Assembly: GCA_014804915.1 (NCBI GenBank)
Contig: JAAUYW010000158.1
Coordinates: 1-6,386, forward strand
Direction: 5' to 3'
Source: Desulfovibrio sp.
Lineage (GTDB): Bacteria; Desulfobacterota; Desulfovibrionia; Desulfovibrionales; Desulfovibrionaceae
Length of the DNA: 6,386 nt
Shown: piece after piece, positions 5,555 through 6,386 of the stretch
How the letters are laid out: every line of letters begins with the position of its first letter
Numbering within the stretch: the first letter of the stretch is position 1
Notes under the pieces: model-generated
Databases searched by the model: none
What the model saw: the letters and a program-made list of their open reading frames with translations, nothing else
Told to the model about the DNA's origin: nothing
Program-made: the position numbers and the translations under genes

Positions 5555-6386
5555 ATGCCAGATTTTCCTCCCTGCTTCAAAGCCTATGATATTCGCGGAA
5601 AAGCTCCGCATGAACTGAACGAGAGTTTCAGCTACGCGTTGGGGCTGGCCCTGGCAGATCACTATCAGCCGGTGGCTGTTGTCCTTGGCCATGATGTGCG
5701 CAAATCCAGTCCGGGCTTGCACAATGCGCTGGCCAGCGCGCTGGCAGCCAGGGGAGCAAAAGTCTCCACGCTTGGGCTGTGCGGCACTGAAGAAATCTAC
5801 TACGCTTCAGCCAACAGCGATAATGATCTGGGCATAATGGTCACAGGCAGCCACAACCCGATTGATGAAAACGGCTTCAAACTGGTCAGGCGCGGTTCAG
5901 TTCCCATTAGCCAGGATTCGGGCCTGCGCGAGATAGCCCTGAAAACAGCTGAATATTTGCGGAAGCCAAGGCCAGATGAATTAAACCATCCGGAATTGAC
6001 ACACCTGGATATCCGTGAAAAATGGCTGGACTGGCTGCTGGGCTATGCGCGTATCAGCAGGCCCGATGCGAGAAAACAGAAAGTTGTGATTGATGCGGGC
6101 AATGGTTGCGCCGGACCGGTGCTGGAGGCATTGGCGCCCAGATTGCCTGTTCAGATAATTCCCTTAAATTTTAAGCCAGATGGCTCCTTTCCCAATGGCG
6201 TTCCAAATCCGCTTTTGCCGGAACGTCGCAGAACTGCCGCAAAGGCTGTGCTTGAAAACCGCGCTGATCTGGGCATTGCCTTTGATGGGGATTTTGATCG
6301 CTGCTTTTTCTTTAATCACCGCGGGGAGTTTGTGGAAACCTGTTATCTGGCAGGTTTGCTTGCCTCGCAGCTATTGATGGCCCACC
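5555..6386 (+). CDS. manB: Phosphomannomutase/phosphoglucomutase (ManB/CpsG type), partial at right edge
   Basis: The first 277 codons are open to the window edge; whole family members have about 450-460 residues, so roughly the last 40% is missing. The enzyme interconverts hexose 6- and 1-phosphates in the cytoplasm, supplying GDP-mannose or UDP-glucose type precursors for surface polysaccharide. Domain 1 opens with FKAYDIRG (8-15) and carries the phosphoserine loop TGSHNP (97-102, S99 the phosphorylated residue). Domain 2 has VVIDAGNG (177-184) and FPNGVPNPLLPE (212-223), which is characteristic of the bacterial ManB/CpsG/AlgC group. Domain 3 starts with the metal-binding loop DGDFDR (244-249). 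All key residues visible are intact. ATG 5555 is favoured because YDIRG follows at the usual distance; the SD (GGGA, about 8 nt upstream) is weak. Mannose versus glucose specificity depends on the missing C-terminal part. Confidence 0.93.
   Translation, partial: MPDFPPCFKAYDIRGKAPHELNESFSYALGLALADHYQPVAVVLGHDVRKSSPGLHNALASALAARGAKVSTLGLCGTEEIYYASANSDNDLGIMVTGSHNPIDENGFKLVRRGSVPISQDSGLREIALKTAEYLRKPRPDELNHPELTHLDIREKWLDWLLGYARISRPDARKQKVVIDAGNGCAGPVLEALAPRLPVQIIPLNFKPDGSFPNGVPNPLLPERRRTAAKAVLENRADLGIAFDGDFDRCFFFNHRGEFVETCYLAGLLASQLLMAH

Noticed and set aside
6180..6377. 65-codon plus-strand open frame at the right end
   Set aside because: It overlaps the phosphomannomutase frame, which carries the FPNGVPNPLLPE and DGDFDR motifs across the same bases.
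1..6386. Mobile element, CRISPR array, tRNA or defence island
   Set aside because: No transposase, integrase, regularly spaced repeats, tRNA-like cloverleaf or toxin-antitoxin pair was seen; all gene space is explained by the listed genes.

Overview
The window looks like a chromosomal stretch of a Gram-negative bacterium. Evidence is an outer-membrane beta-barrel protein with a signal peptide and a C-terminal phenylalanine, plus Shine-Dalgarno-led genes, overlapping operon genes and moderately GC-rich codons. The combination of an endonuclease Q-family PHP protein, a 'QPPGSYRFGLDALLLAAF'-type TrmN6-like methyltransferase and a Gate-like membrane protein recalls Desulfovibrio-type deltaproteobacteria. 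That placement is inference from memory of those families, not a computed result.

Left half (about 1-3266, minus strand): four tightly packed genes read right to left. They are a TrmN6/YfiC-like SAM methyltransferase, an endonuclease Q-family PHP protein (17-bp overlap), ribonuclease HI (ATGA overlap) and a polytopic Gate/nucleoside-recognition-like membrane protein that runs off the left edge. The spacing implies one transcript. Two of its products (EndoQ family, RNase HI) act on abnormal nucleotides or hybrids in duplex nucleic acid, and a third modifies a nucleic acid or related substrate. The membrane gene has no ATG or GTG near its expected N-terminus and is easy to miss.

Centre (3267-3332): a 66-bp divergent intergenic region. 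It contains a near-perfect palindrome whose two AT-rich arms coincide with candidate -10 boxes of opposite polarity. To its right, on the plus strand, lie a TetR-family repressor and a flavodoxin-like NAD(P)H/FMN oxidoreductase, probably the repressor's target, closed by a clear intrinsic terminator. The flavoprotein's Shine-Dalgarno sequence is one arm of a perfect 8-bp inverted repeat.

Right (4647-6386, plus strand): a MipA/OmpV-family outer-membrane protein preceded by an 8-bp dyad, then the first 277 codons of a phosphomannomutase/phosphoglucomutase (ManB/CpsG type) cut by the window edge. Both point to envelope biology.

I see no tRNA, rRNA, CRISPR array, insertion sequence or integrase, and no convincing new defence or mobile system. 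The most interesting signals are regulatory (the divergent palindrome and the SD-sequestering repeat) and the coupling of EndoQ with RNase HI.
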